This document shows, piece by piece, positions 55,254 to 64,000 of a stretch of DNA of 64,000 nucleotides. Each line of letters opens with the position of its first letter. Position 1 is the first letter of the stretch. Source of the stretch: Neonectria sp. B-13 (Eukaryota; Ascomycota; Sordariomycetes; Hypocreales; Nectriaceae); NCBI GenBank assembly GCA_002682825.1, contig NOKP01000011.1, positions 434,420 to 498,419 of the forward strand. The letters run 5' to 3'. The notes under the pieces were generated by a model that did not search any database, was not told the origin of the DNA, and saw only the letters and a program-made list of their open reading frames with translations. The position numbers and the translations under genes were made by a program.

Positions 55254-55494
55254 GGAGGTTTGCAACTTTGTGTGGTTTCTGTGTGCTCGAGTCTGGCGAT
55301 GATGCCTCATAATGACGATTTATGATTTTCTTTAGTGGTGTAGGGTAGGCGTCTGGCGATGTTGAGGGCGGTTAGCCAAGATGTCATGTATACAACAAGC
55401 TGACTACTTTCCTATATAGTGGTATAACATGGGAAGCGAGGAACATTAGTGTATTAGACCTGTCATCGCTACTAGGGAAGCATATCTACAAGCT

Positions 55495-57065
55495 CTAATC
55501 GGGACCCAGTGTAGTAGGCGCCAGTAGTTTCCTCACTTCTTCCACAAGATTCTCCTTGGGAACAAGCAACCCTTTATCCTTCTGCTCTGTATTCTTGTCT
55601 CCAACATGCAGAAGTTTTACCCGAACCTGGCCAGTCTTGATCTCGTCCTCCCCCAATATGACGGCGACCGGTGCCCCCTCGGAGGCATTGAACTGCTGCT
55701 GCGGCTTGGGCTTGACCTTGGCGGAGAACTCGGCGCGTATGCCCGCGGCCCAAAGCTGGCTGGCCACACCCATGCGCTCGAGTAGGAGCCCTTCAAACTC
55801 CTTGCCGCCGAACGCCATGACATACACGTCAGCTTCACGTGCCAGCTCGGAGGTACTCTTTTTCTTACGCCGCGCGTCGAGGAGAGTGAAGATCCGGTCC
55901 ACCCCAAAAGAGATGCCAATACACGGCAAGGGACGACGACCATACATGCCTACTAAGCCGTCGTAACGGCCGCCCGCGGCTATACTACCAACCTTTGTAG
56001 GCTGATTGGTCTGGTCAGGGATAACTTCGTAAATCAGCCCGGTGTAGTAGTCCAGGCCCCGAGCAAGTGAGAGGTCGAAGGAGACCTTGTCAATGACTCC
56101 CATGGCCTCCAAGTACGACGCAAGTAGATTCATGTCGGCTACGCCCTTGGTCACACTCTCGTTTGCACTGAGCTCGGCGTCGGAGCTGAGGTTATCAAGC
56201 ATCTCGCGCATGCCGCCGCTGCGCTGCACGAAGCCGCCGACGCGGTCCGCGATCTCGGCTGAGAGGCCCTTTTCAAGCATCTCCTTCCTGACCTCGTCCC
56301 ACGGTGACTTGTCTAGCTTGTCCACGGCGGAGCTGATGGGGCGTATCTTGTCGCTTGGGACGCCTGCTACCGCGAACAGGCCGTCGAGGACGTTGCGGTG
56401 GTTGAGCTTGATGGTGATGCCCATCTCAAAGGCCTCGAAGACCTCGGCAATGATGCGCAGGATCTCGGCGTCGGGGATCATGGGGTCGTAGATGCCGGCG
56501 ATGTCGAAGTCGCACTGGTAGAACTCGCGGAGGCGGCCGCGGGAGATGGCGGGCTGGTCTCGCCGGTAGACCTTGGCGATCTGATAGCGCTTGATGTGCT
56601 GGACATCGGTACGCATGGCGAGCCAGCGCGCAAATGGAACCGTCAGGTCGTATCGCAGGGAGCAGGCCTCGCCGCCTTGATCCTCGAGGTTGTAGATTAA
56701 ACGTGAGTCTTCGCCATATTTCTCGGAAAGAATGTCTCGAAGTTCGAAGACGGGCGTGTCCAGGGGAATTCCGCCGTGGCGCTCCAGAACATTGCTGATA
56801 GTCTTGCTGGTGACTGATCAGCGGAGAAGCTGAGAGAGTCACTCTTTGGCACGAACAAGATGTGATCTCGTAGAAGCAGGTCACGTCCGACCCAGTCGCG
56901 AGTTCCTTTCGGAGTTTTGAGTTGAGCGCCTTGTCGAGCAGGCGTGGAGTCCTTAGTCGCCATATTCTTGTAGAGGGCAGAGTGGGTGGGGGACGAGATA
57001 GTTGCTGACGGTGTCAAGTAGGAACCCGCAGATGGTTTGTATCCAGTTTCAACTAAATTCAACAT
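55495..57065 (-). CDS. HTS1: Histidyl-tRNA synthetase, cytosolic and probably mitochondrial
   Basis: Two minus-strand exons, 57065-56857 and 56806-55495 (50-bp intron; the CACCAG acceptor is chosen because it restores [17 protein letters not shown]). Length is 506 residues from the first Met, or 472 from the second Met at 56963 (MATKDST). Class II motifs are present: KTPKGTRDW opening, [12 protein letters not shown], motif 2 REFYQCDFD, the histidine-specific [10 protein letters not shown] and GGRYDGL, and motif 3 GISFGVDRI. The C-terminal anticodon-binding domain starts about residue 400. It charges tRNA-His. In fungi one gene commonly serves both compartments through two start codons. The extra 34 residues from the first Met (few acids, several Ser/Thr/Lys) would fit a mitochondrial leader, and another upstream exon is possible. 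Confidence 0.93.
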
Positions 57066-58120
57066 TCATAACGCCAGGTCGAAGACTCAGAATGGTGACT
57101 CACAGCCACTTGTATTAGGCAGCAAGGATGTGGTCGCGGGGTGATCCGAGACAGCACCCAACAGCTGAAAGGCCCAAGTTCGTTCTCGGGTCCAGATATG
57201 TATGCAGAGGGTTTCCGGCTCGATAAGCCAGCCTTCGAGATCCCTTCGGAGATATTTGATGCTGGTAACTGTATACCCCTGGCGGCAGTGAATTGATGGC
57301 AATACTCCTTCCAGACCATGCTCTACCCAGCTGAGAACTGCACTGTCCAGGTGCAGCGATGGTTCAGAAGCGGCAAGTAGAGAATAGTTGCTACGCCTTT
57401 GCTACTTTGACATTTTATAGATTATTTCAAAGGTCATGTCTGAGCTTGAAACGGTGTTCAATTTGAGTGATGTGGATCGAAGTCAGATAGGCTTTGATTT
57501 TCCAAATATCGAGGTGAAGTATATACTTGGGCTTTTTAAGCTTAACTTAGATAACTCTTAATATGACTAACTTCAGAAGGCAAGGGCGGGAGGGATCGGC
57601 TCTTGAGGATGGCACAACCAAAATGCATTTCTAATGTTGAAGATTTCCTTCAATATAAATTATACCTTGCCATATTTGAGCTTGCTGAAGCACTTATAAG
57701 AGTCCCAGGAAAATCCAGTTTAGTTGAGCATATAAAATCCTCTTTCATCATGCACCCTGGACAGTATCCTTGTACCGCGCCATCTTGCGTACACAGCCCA
57801 AGTCCGTTTTATTAGTTTGTCAGCCATCAAACAAATGATGATCGAAGGCTTTCGTTTCATTTCCACCAAGAGGCCATTGCAGAAATATCAAGCACCGGCA
57901 GAGAGAAAAAATAGAGGACATGCATTGTAGTGCGCTAGGGACAGGAGCTTAACCATATCAATCATGTTTCGGGCTGGGTTCATTAACACGGCGAGCCCTG
58001 TCATCGCCATCACCATGTGCGATGGTTCAGTCGATCGCGTGAACCAGAGACTGAGACGTCCTTTCAAGTTTATTTGACTTTTGCGCGTCCTAGCTGAGAT
58101 ATCGCGGGCAATCCGGGGCT
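57066..58120. other. Intergenic upstream of HTS1, nothing recognised
   Basis: Holds the HTS1 leader and promoter (to about 57450), where an 86-codon minus-strand open frame at 57059-57319 could be chance or an upstream exon. After that comes AT-rich sequence and the 3' flank of VMS1. No other feature is supported. Confidence 0.5.
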
Positions 58121-60113
58121 TTATACGCCGCCTTGCATCTTCCGTATCCTCTCCTCCGCCGCCCTCGCCCTGCGCTCTCGCTCCAACCGTGTCCGCATTT
58201 CCGGCGTCAAGCCGCGCGCCTCGGCCTCCCTCCGCTCCTGCGGCGTCTTTGTCAGGCTTGTCGCGAGCGTGGTGCCCTTTTGCTTCCGGCTTTCCGGTAC
58301 CTTGGGACCCTCGGATCGCAAGCGTTCCTCCTCAACCCGGCGTCGATCGGCCTCCTTTACGTCGGCTTCCTTCTTCTCCCGTTCGTCACGCTCGTCGGCC
58401 TCAGCCTTGGTCATGGGAGGAGGAACTTTGGCCGCGTCCCAGGACCACTTGGCTTCCCCGAGCTCAGACCGGCCGACCCGGAAGGCGTCTCGGGTGGAAC
58501 GGTCGCCTGCGAGTTCGAACGGTGTTTTGCCTTCATTGTTCTTGAGTGTCGGATCTGCGCCGCCTCGTGCGAGGAGCCCCAGCACGAGTGGTGCCGCGTT
58601 TTGGGCAGCGGCAAGATGAAGTGGCCGGGGAGCATGATAGTTCTGTTCTGGAGGGTGGAACTCGAAGTCCGGGCTTAGGGCGTTATTTTTCAGGTATGAT
58701 AGCAGTGCCGGCAGTTTTGACCTCCGAGTGAACGCCTGTAACTGGGACGTATGAAGCAACGCCGTCTCTTCCTCCTCCGACAGCTTCGGCTTGACAGGTT
58801 TTGACTCCACAGCCTTCTTCGGTGATGACGTTGGCTCGGCCTCCTTCTCCTTGGCAGGGTCGATTTCCTGAACCTTTAATCGTGTCAACTCGATAAACGA
58901 CCGCATGAGCTCCTTCTGCGTGGCTCTCCTCGTGCTAAACGGGAACCCCCGTAGTCGGGTGTCATTCTGCTTCAGGACTTGACCATCGTACGGGCCAAAC
59001 AGCGTCCTTCGATTCGTCGAGCCCGTGGCCCGGACGAATTGCAGCTCAGACGTATCTAGTAAACCCTTCCATTCCTGCAGGAGGGTGCGCACATCGTCAA
59101 CCAAGGCCTGCTCGTTGTACCGCCGCAAGCTCGAACCAGCCGAGTGTGCGGTACCCTTGGAGTTGTCGTTGGCGGACTGTGAGCCACCCTGTTTTCGTCG
59201 CGTGGTATATCGGTGGAAGGTCTTGTGTGCGAGAACTGTTGCCTCTCGGTTCATGGTAGTTCCACCCTTGCTCGGCCGCGGTGCGAGTGACACAACCATT
59301 GCTGCAAAATGACCACCTCCGATCATGCAGAGGAAGATGTGTGGTCCCTTGTAAGCAATCTCTGGGATGGCTCCCTCTTTGGGGATCTTGGGCATCGCTA
59401 TCGGCGCCACTTGCTTCTTTTTTAGAACCTCGACTAGGTCAGAGTTTCGTTGCTCATCCCCCGTGAGGATTGCGCGATACATGCCAAAGTAGTTGTTCTC
59501 CGGGAGGACAGGAGAGCCGAACCAGATCAGCGGAGGTTTGCCGCGACTTTTCCTGCCTATGCTCTCATCTTCATCCTCGTTTGGGCCGTCTCTTTTATCC
59601 GCAAGCTTGGCCTGCCTCTTTAGAAGGGCCGTAAGCGTAGAGTCCTGTCGGCCGTCCTCCTCTTCATCTTCCGAGTCGTCCGAGTCTGACCCGGAAAGGG
59701 ACTCGTCCAGGTTACCAATCAGCTTCTCAAACTCGATCTCTGACACGGGATTCTGCCCCCGTAGCTTCTGTTTGAGGTTGTAGTGATGTAAATCGGATTT
59801 CAGGTGGCCGCGCTGGTCGAGGAGTGTTGCGAAGGTGAGGCCGCAGAGCGAGCAGGTCTGGGTACCGACGAGACTGCTCTCGGATGTGGCAGAGTTGTCG
59901 GCGGGGGATGAGGCTGCGGGTTCGAGGGCGGTAGTGGACTCGGTGCCTGTGTCTGACTTCAATGTCAAGGTATTCAGGACCTCGGGCGGAAGGTCATAGA
60001 CTTAGGGATGATTAGCTTTGCAATGTCGCAAGGAATGGCTGAATGGATGGCGGGGGCAAATGTGTCTTACGGTAGAGCGGCCGCCGCAGAAGATCCTCGC
60101 TATTTTTGGACAT
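58121..60113 (-). CDS. VMS1: Vms1/ANKZF1-type tRNA endonuclease-like release factor
   Basis: Exons 60113-60071 and 60000-58121 (70-bp intron) give 640 residues. Domains in order: short N-terminal segment (MSKNSEDLLRRPLYLYDLPPEV), C2H2-type zinc finger (CSLCGLTFATLLDQRGHLKSD), acidic linker, VLRF1 domain with GGGHFAAM (about 242-249) and the invariant GSQ with the key Gln at about 289, ankyrin repeats (ARPLHLAAAQNAAPLVLGLL-type, about 460-520), a charged coiled coil, and a C-terminal Arg-rich VCP/Cdc48-interacting motif (RERRARAAEERIRKMQ). Vms1 releases stalled nascent chains from 60S ribosomes in quality control and protects mitochondria. It recruits Cdc48. The short first exon is supported by its similarity to family N-termini. 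Confidence 0.93.
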
Positions 60114-60943
60114 TGCGACACTCGTTGAGCTGTAGTAGTATCGTTGGGTGTGGTTGTGTCTAAGGGCGGAACTGTTGCAGTTGAAGTCGCGAGGCGCGAG
60201 CTCTTTTCAACCTGAAGCTGTTAGGTGGGTAGATGCGTCACAACGATGAGTCGCTTGTTCAGCCTTCCAAGTTAATTAGCCTGAGTCAGTCGGCCAGCTA
60301 TGGTGGGGTTAGCGGGTGGTGGGGGTTGAGCTGACCCCGCTGGTGTGTGGCTGTGGTGGCTAGGTTGGCAGTGGTGGCTATGGCGGTGGCTCTGTGAGGA
60401 TCCACCCCGATATAGAGATACCCCGATACACTCCCATGAGTGTGCATTTCTTGGCAGTCCCATCTTATCTTATCGCCTGCCAATGACGGAAGACGTCAAC
60501 GTCACTGAATGCATCATCTTTCAGCTCTTCCAGGTTGTTGTTGGTTACGTAGGTTTCCGGCCGTCGCGAGGTTGGCCCGTTTCCAGTTTCACCAACACAA
60601 AGCCGGTTACCATGTTGCGTCAGTGGTTCTACACTGGAGCTCTCCATGATGCAGTGGTGCAGTGAATCTCACCCCAAACCAAGGAAGCTGCCGTGATCGC
60701 TGCTGGGATCGTTGCCAGGCTTTATGCTTACCCCGCCCCTGGTCCCGTCTGTTTAGAGGCGTCGACTAAGGCAGTACCTACCTTACTGACTCTGTCTGTA
60801 GTGATGATTCACCTATAAATACATGTGATTGCGAGGTCTCGTCTCCTCGTTCCTTTCATCCTCATCCAACGTGTTTTTCCTTTCCATTAATCAACCAACC
60901 CAACAACACCAACACCAACCTGACATTACTCCAAGCCTCCAAC
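60114..60943. other. Intergenic between divergent VMS1 and small hydrophilic gene
   Basis: No gene recognised. A G/T-rich tract with 'ggtggt' and 'gtggtggcta' words lies at 60300-60400. The right end holds a TATA-like element (listed separately) and a pyrimidine/A-rich leader before 60944. Confidence 0.5.
60814..60820 (+). promoter_or_regulatory. TATA-like element upstream of the small hydrophilic gene
   Basis: The sequence TATAAAT lies 124 bp before the start codon at 60944 and is followed by a CT/CA-rich leader ('cctttccattaatcaacc') typical of well-expressed fungal genes. A TATA-containing promoter would suit an inducible, highly expressed small protein. No other core elements are obvious. 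Confidence 0.45.
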
Positions 60944-61354
60944 ATGGATTTCCTCAAGGGCGTGACTGGCGGCGGTGATAAGCAGTCCGACAACCAGACC
61001 AGCAACCAGACCGAGGAGAAGCGCGAAGACAGCGGCAGCGGAGGCGGCTTCATGGACAAGATCAACGGCGCCGCTGGCGGTGGTGCCAAGGGCGAGAAGA
61101 ACGAGGACGCGCTGGACAAAGGTAACACCCCCAAGCTCCTCTTATCGATGTCTCGTTGCAGTCACTAATTGTTACTTCCCGTAGCTGTCGACTTTGCCCA
61201 AGAGAAGTTCCTCGGAGCGGGCGACCAGAGCAACGAGACCGCCGCTGAGCAGGCCAAGGACGAGGCCATGTCCGACTTCATCCGGGACAAGTACAAGCAG
61301 ACGACCGGCAACGAATTTTTCGTCAAGGACAAGGATAAGGATTACGGTCTTTAG
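60944..61354 (+). CDS. Small hydrophilic, probably stress-related protein, 115 residues
   Basis: Exons 60944-61121 and 61185-61354 (63-bp intron). The protein begins MDFLKGVTGGGDKQSDNQT, is rich in Gly, Asp, Glu, Lys, Asn and Gln, has almost no hydrophobic core, and ends with an amphipathic part (AVDFAQEKFLG…FIRDKYKQTTGNEFFVKD). Small proteins with this opening and composition are widespread in filamentous fungi and are often listed as DNA-damage- or stress-responsive (Ddr48-like) on weak grounds. The true role is unknown, and intrinsic disorder similar to hydrophilins is an inference. It is convergent with the AAA gene, with only 134 bp between their stop codons. Confidence 0.75.
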
Positions 61355-61488
61355 AGAGTGTAAATCGGAGCTCCTCCATAAGCAGACGGCCTGAAACATG
61401 TGTACGTTAAGGATTGACGACGAAATACAAATAATTTGACCATTATCTTCCCCCCCCTGCGTGATATCCTTCCACTTTGCTCCTCCAT

Positions 61489-63878
61489 TTACCGCGAGTG
61501 AATACCTTCTTTGAGCAAACGCGAGGCTTTATTCCGAAGGTCAACCACCACTCGAATGTGGTCCAAACTCAGCGGCATCATTTCGCTGGCAGCCAGAACC
61601 CGCGCCGTCTTCACAGCACTCTTGATCTGCCGGCCGTTGAGGATCATGGTTGCAAGGATGGCGATGGCGTCGTCTCCCAGGCTCTCACCGCCCTCGTCCT
61701 TCTCCAGGAAATTCCGCCAGATCTGAGCACGTGCGGCTTCATCCAGCTCCGAGAAGCCCAGCGTGATGTCGACCCGCGACTCGAACGCAGGGTCGATGGA
61801 GAGGTAGCGGTTGGTCGTGAGGATTAGGACTCCGGAGTAGTATTCCATATGGCGAAGGAAGACTGCGAGAACCGTATTAGCAATTGTGAGAGGATTCTAT
61901 GCTTGGGAGGACACTCACCGGAGACCATCTGATTGCGCACAAGACTGTCGGTAGAACGAGTCTCAAGGAACACGTCGGCCTCGTCAATCAGCAGAACGGC
62001 ATTCCATCGTGCACAGCGTGTGAGCGCGCACTTCAAACGACGCTCGACATCAGAGACCGAGACGCCTAGGTCGCTGACGCCAAGCCTGTACAAAGGCCGC
62101 CTCAGGTGCTCAGATACTACATGTCGCTGTCAGCATCATCATCTGCGCGCAGTCCGGCAGAGGGTTGAGTTACCAGTTTCGGCTGTGAAGGTCTTCCCAG
62201 TACCGGGCGGTCCGCATAGTAGCATGACAAGTCCCTTCCCTGTGCAATCTTGTCAGTCCTATTACTTCTCCAGAATAACGCAGTCCATGCCAACCTTTTC
62301 CAGGAACGAAATCGTCAAAATTGACTGACTGATGGGCGGATACAAAACCGAGAACCAGCTTCTTCTCGGCTTCTTTGAGGACGAGTTTGTCAACGGCATC
62401 AGAATTCCATGTGATATCTTCGATGTTGTCGATACTGAGCTCGCCTGTTGAAGATTAGTTTCAGAGTTCCCCGAGCATATTTTTGAGGCTGGCAGTTTCA
62501 CTTACACCACATCTTGCTCTCCATTGCGAAACCATGCACCGTCGGCACTGCCAACATACACTGCTCATCGGTCAATGGAGTAAAGTCTGGTTCTTCACTG
62601 TTCTTGGGGTAGTATCTCTCAGGCTGGACATGGCGGAAATTGCCGTCCTTGGAGTAACTGCCATGGACGTTGGATCTTGCCTTATCCTTTCCGATAGCAT
62701 CTGCACTGGCGAGGCTATCCAAAGAACCCAGTGGAACAGGAGCACCCCGATCTTCGTCGTAAATGTGCTTCCCATCGATCATAACCCGTTCTGTCAACTG
62801 TGTCTAGTTAGCGCCATGCTGTTGCTGGCGAGAATGATCGACCTACTGCCATCTTTGAGCCCTCGTCCCAGTCGAGGTGATTGTGCGTGTGGTAAAAATC
62901 TCCTGCCTTGCCATTGTAGGACATGAAGTGCTGGCCCCGGAGGCTCTCAAACCTGCGTCCACGTGCAATGAGTCGGTCAGTAATGCTCTCGGGATCTGGA
63001 TGGCACCTCATAGGCATGACGCTCATCTCATTGAGACGTCGAGCTCCGTCGAAGTACTCTAGATCCAACACCCCCTTTCTCACTCCGCACCTGAGGCCAT
63101 CCCAATCAACGTGGCTGACTTTGAAGCGGTAGCATACATTCTTGTCGTTGGCCGACGTGATTGATTTGATGCTGCGGAGTAGTCCCGCGGTCAACTCGCC
63201 CTCGGTGTGCAGGATGACCTCACCGGGCACAAAAGCAAGAGTCAAGTTGTCGAAGCTGATGTAACCCGTGTCCTCAAAGGCTTTGAGGTCCCGGAATGTG
63301 TCCTCCATCTCCGACTCCAGTACCTGGCGGAGGAGTCCCAGGTTTTCACGCAAGGCCAGGTCCATTTCGTCGGCCTCGACCTGGAGGAATGTCTGCCAGC
63401 GATGAACAAAGGGCGCGAATGGCCTTTCGAAACGCAAGTCTGGAGACTTGCAATCGACCGTTGGATAGCCCGCAAATACATCGGATAGAGCGGACTTCAG
63501 GTCCGTGTTATTAATCCAGATGAACTGGGTTTTCCATGTTTCGCCAGCATGAGGGTGACGACCGCAGACGATGGCATATGCGTCACGCTCCTTCTTGGCC
63601 AGCTGAACCTCCTCGGGATCTTGGCCAAAAGGCTTCACATCATCCCAAGTAACGCAGCAGTCACACAGAGACTTGCTTGTGGCATAGACGGCCTTGACAT
63701 CGCAGACTTCGCCCACGCCAACTTGCTCAAGCTCCACTAACTTCATCAGCAACACCGTTCATCACATTGTTCACGGCGACTTACCTTCCACGCGAGCCGG
63801 CGGTTTACGATCAGGATCCATGTGACTATCGACGATAGGAGAAGCGTGAGGATGCCGGATGGGTTTGGAGCAGGCCAT
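61489..63878 (-). CDS. AAA+ ATPase with long fungal N-terminal domain
   Basis: Seven minus-strand exons (63878-63785, 63736-62847, 62797-62506, 62444-62295, 62239-62174, 62116-61919, 61862-61489) join in frame to 687 residues. Residues 1 to about 400 are the N-terminal region common to a large fungal AAA family (DUF7025-type; e.g. VLDLEYFDGARRLNEMSVMP, MSYNGKAGDFYHTHNH). The single AAA module has Walker A GPPGTGKT, Walker B LLIDEADVFLE, sensor-1 LILTTNR and a short C-terminal helical lid. This single-module family is abundant in filamentous ascomycetes and mostly uncharacterised. It is related to the BCS1/proteasomal AAA types only in the ATPase core. The introns are all 48-61 bp, and the frame-consistent acceptors are CAG or TAG. 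Confidence 0.88.
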
Positions 63879-64000
63879 GGCTTCGGCAGAGTCGCTTAAC
63901 GATGAATGAATAGAAGGTGAAGAAGAGGGTTCGGGTTTGAAGTGGGCTTTTTGAATGAACCTTCCCGAGCCCCAATGATGTTTTGCCTTGCTTTCTGGTT
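63879..64000 (-). promoter_or_regulatory. Leader and promoter-proximal region of the AAA ATPase gene
   Basis: The 122 bases upstream of the start codon reach the window edge. On the minus strand they read as a C/T- and A-rich leader. No further element can be assigned. Confidence 0.35.

Noticed and set aside
1..64000. Search for tRNA genes by eye (B-box GGTTCGANNC with matching A-box and stem)
   Set aside because: No candidate with a convincing cloverleaf was found. A covariance-model scan would be decisive, and a hit would overturn this.

Overview
The window reads as a chromosome segment of a filamentous ascomycete (Pezizomycotina, most likely Sordariomycetes). Genes are interrupted by short introns of about 48-103 bp with GTANGT-type donors and CTAAC-like branch sites, and the families present are typical of such fungi: patatin-NACHT and NB-ARC-TPR STAND proteins, an ascomycete laccase, a yapsin-like aspartic protease, a CFEM-like GPI protein and a fungal AAA ATPase with a long N-terminal region. 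The genus cannot be fixed from sequence alone. I found no rRNA, CRISPR array, intact transposon or clear tRNA. Exon junctions below were worked out by hand from splice signals and reading-frame continuity.

Left part (about 1-31 kb): accessory-like, AT-richer and full of debris. It starts with a degenerate repeat array (150-735), then a secreted amidase (1573-3528), an unrecognised basic, probably nuclear protein (5386-6929) flanked by two inverted copies of a short repeat, and a decayed APH-type kinase (about 7697-8216). A cluster of STAND immune-type genes follows: an intact 1622-residue patatin-NACHT protein with an apparently degenerate extra NTPase module (9487-14475), a frameshifted hydrolase-domain relic (15517-15972) and an NB-ARC-TPR gene stopped by one nonsense codon (16660-19153). 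Next come a CorA-like membrane protein, an APH kinase and an adjoining unrecognised coding stretch, a small conserved-looking protein, an M20 amidohydrolase, a small secreted protein and a laccase. The part ends with a laccase fragment beside a C-terminally truncated metallophosphoesterase, which looks like a rearrangement junction.

Right part (about 32-64 kb): mostly housekeeping genes. These are SEC21 (gamma-COP) head-to-head with ATP12 (F1-ATPase assembly), a GPI-type aspartic protease, a peroxisomal 4-coumarate-CoA-ligase-like enzyme, a CFEM-like GPI wall protein, histidyl-tRNA synthetase, VMS1/ANKZF1 (ribosome quality control), a small hydrophilic protein and an AAA ATPase. Between the CFEM-like gene and the small gene at 54858 lies about 7.5 kb with no recognisable gene.

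The contrast between a decaying, immune/secretome-rich left part and a conserved right part, with the boundary near 31-32 kb, is the main architectural feature. The most unusual gene is the patatin / pseudo-NTPase / NACHT protein.
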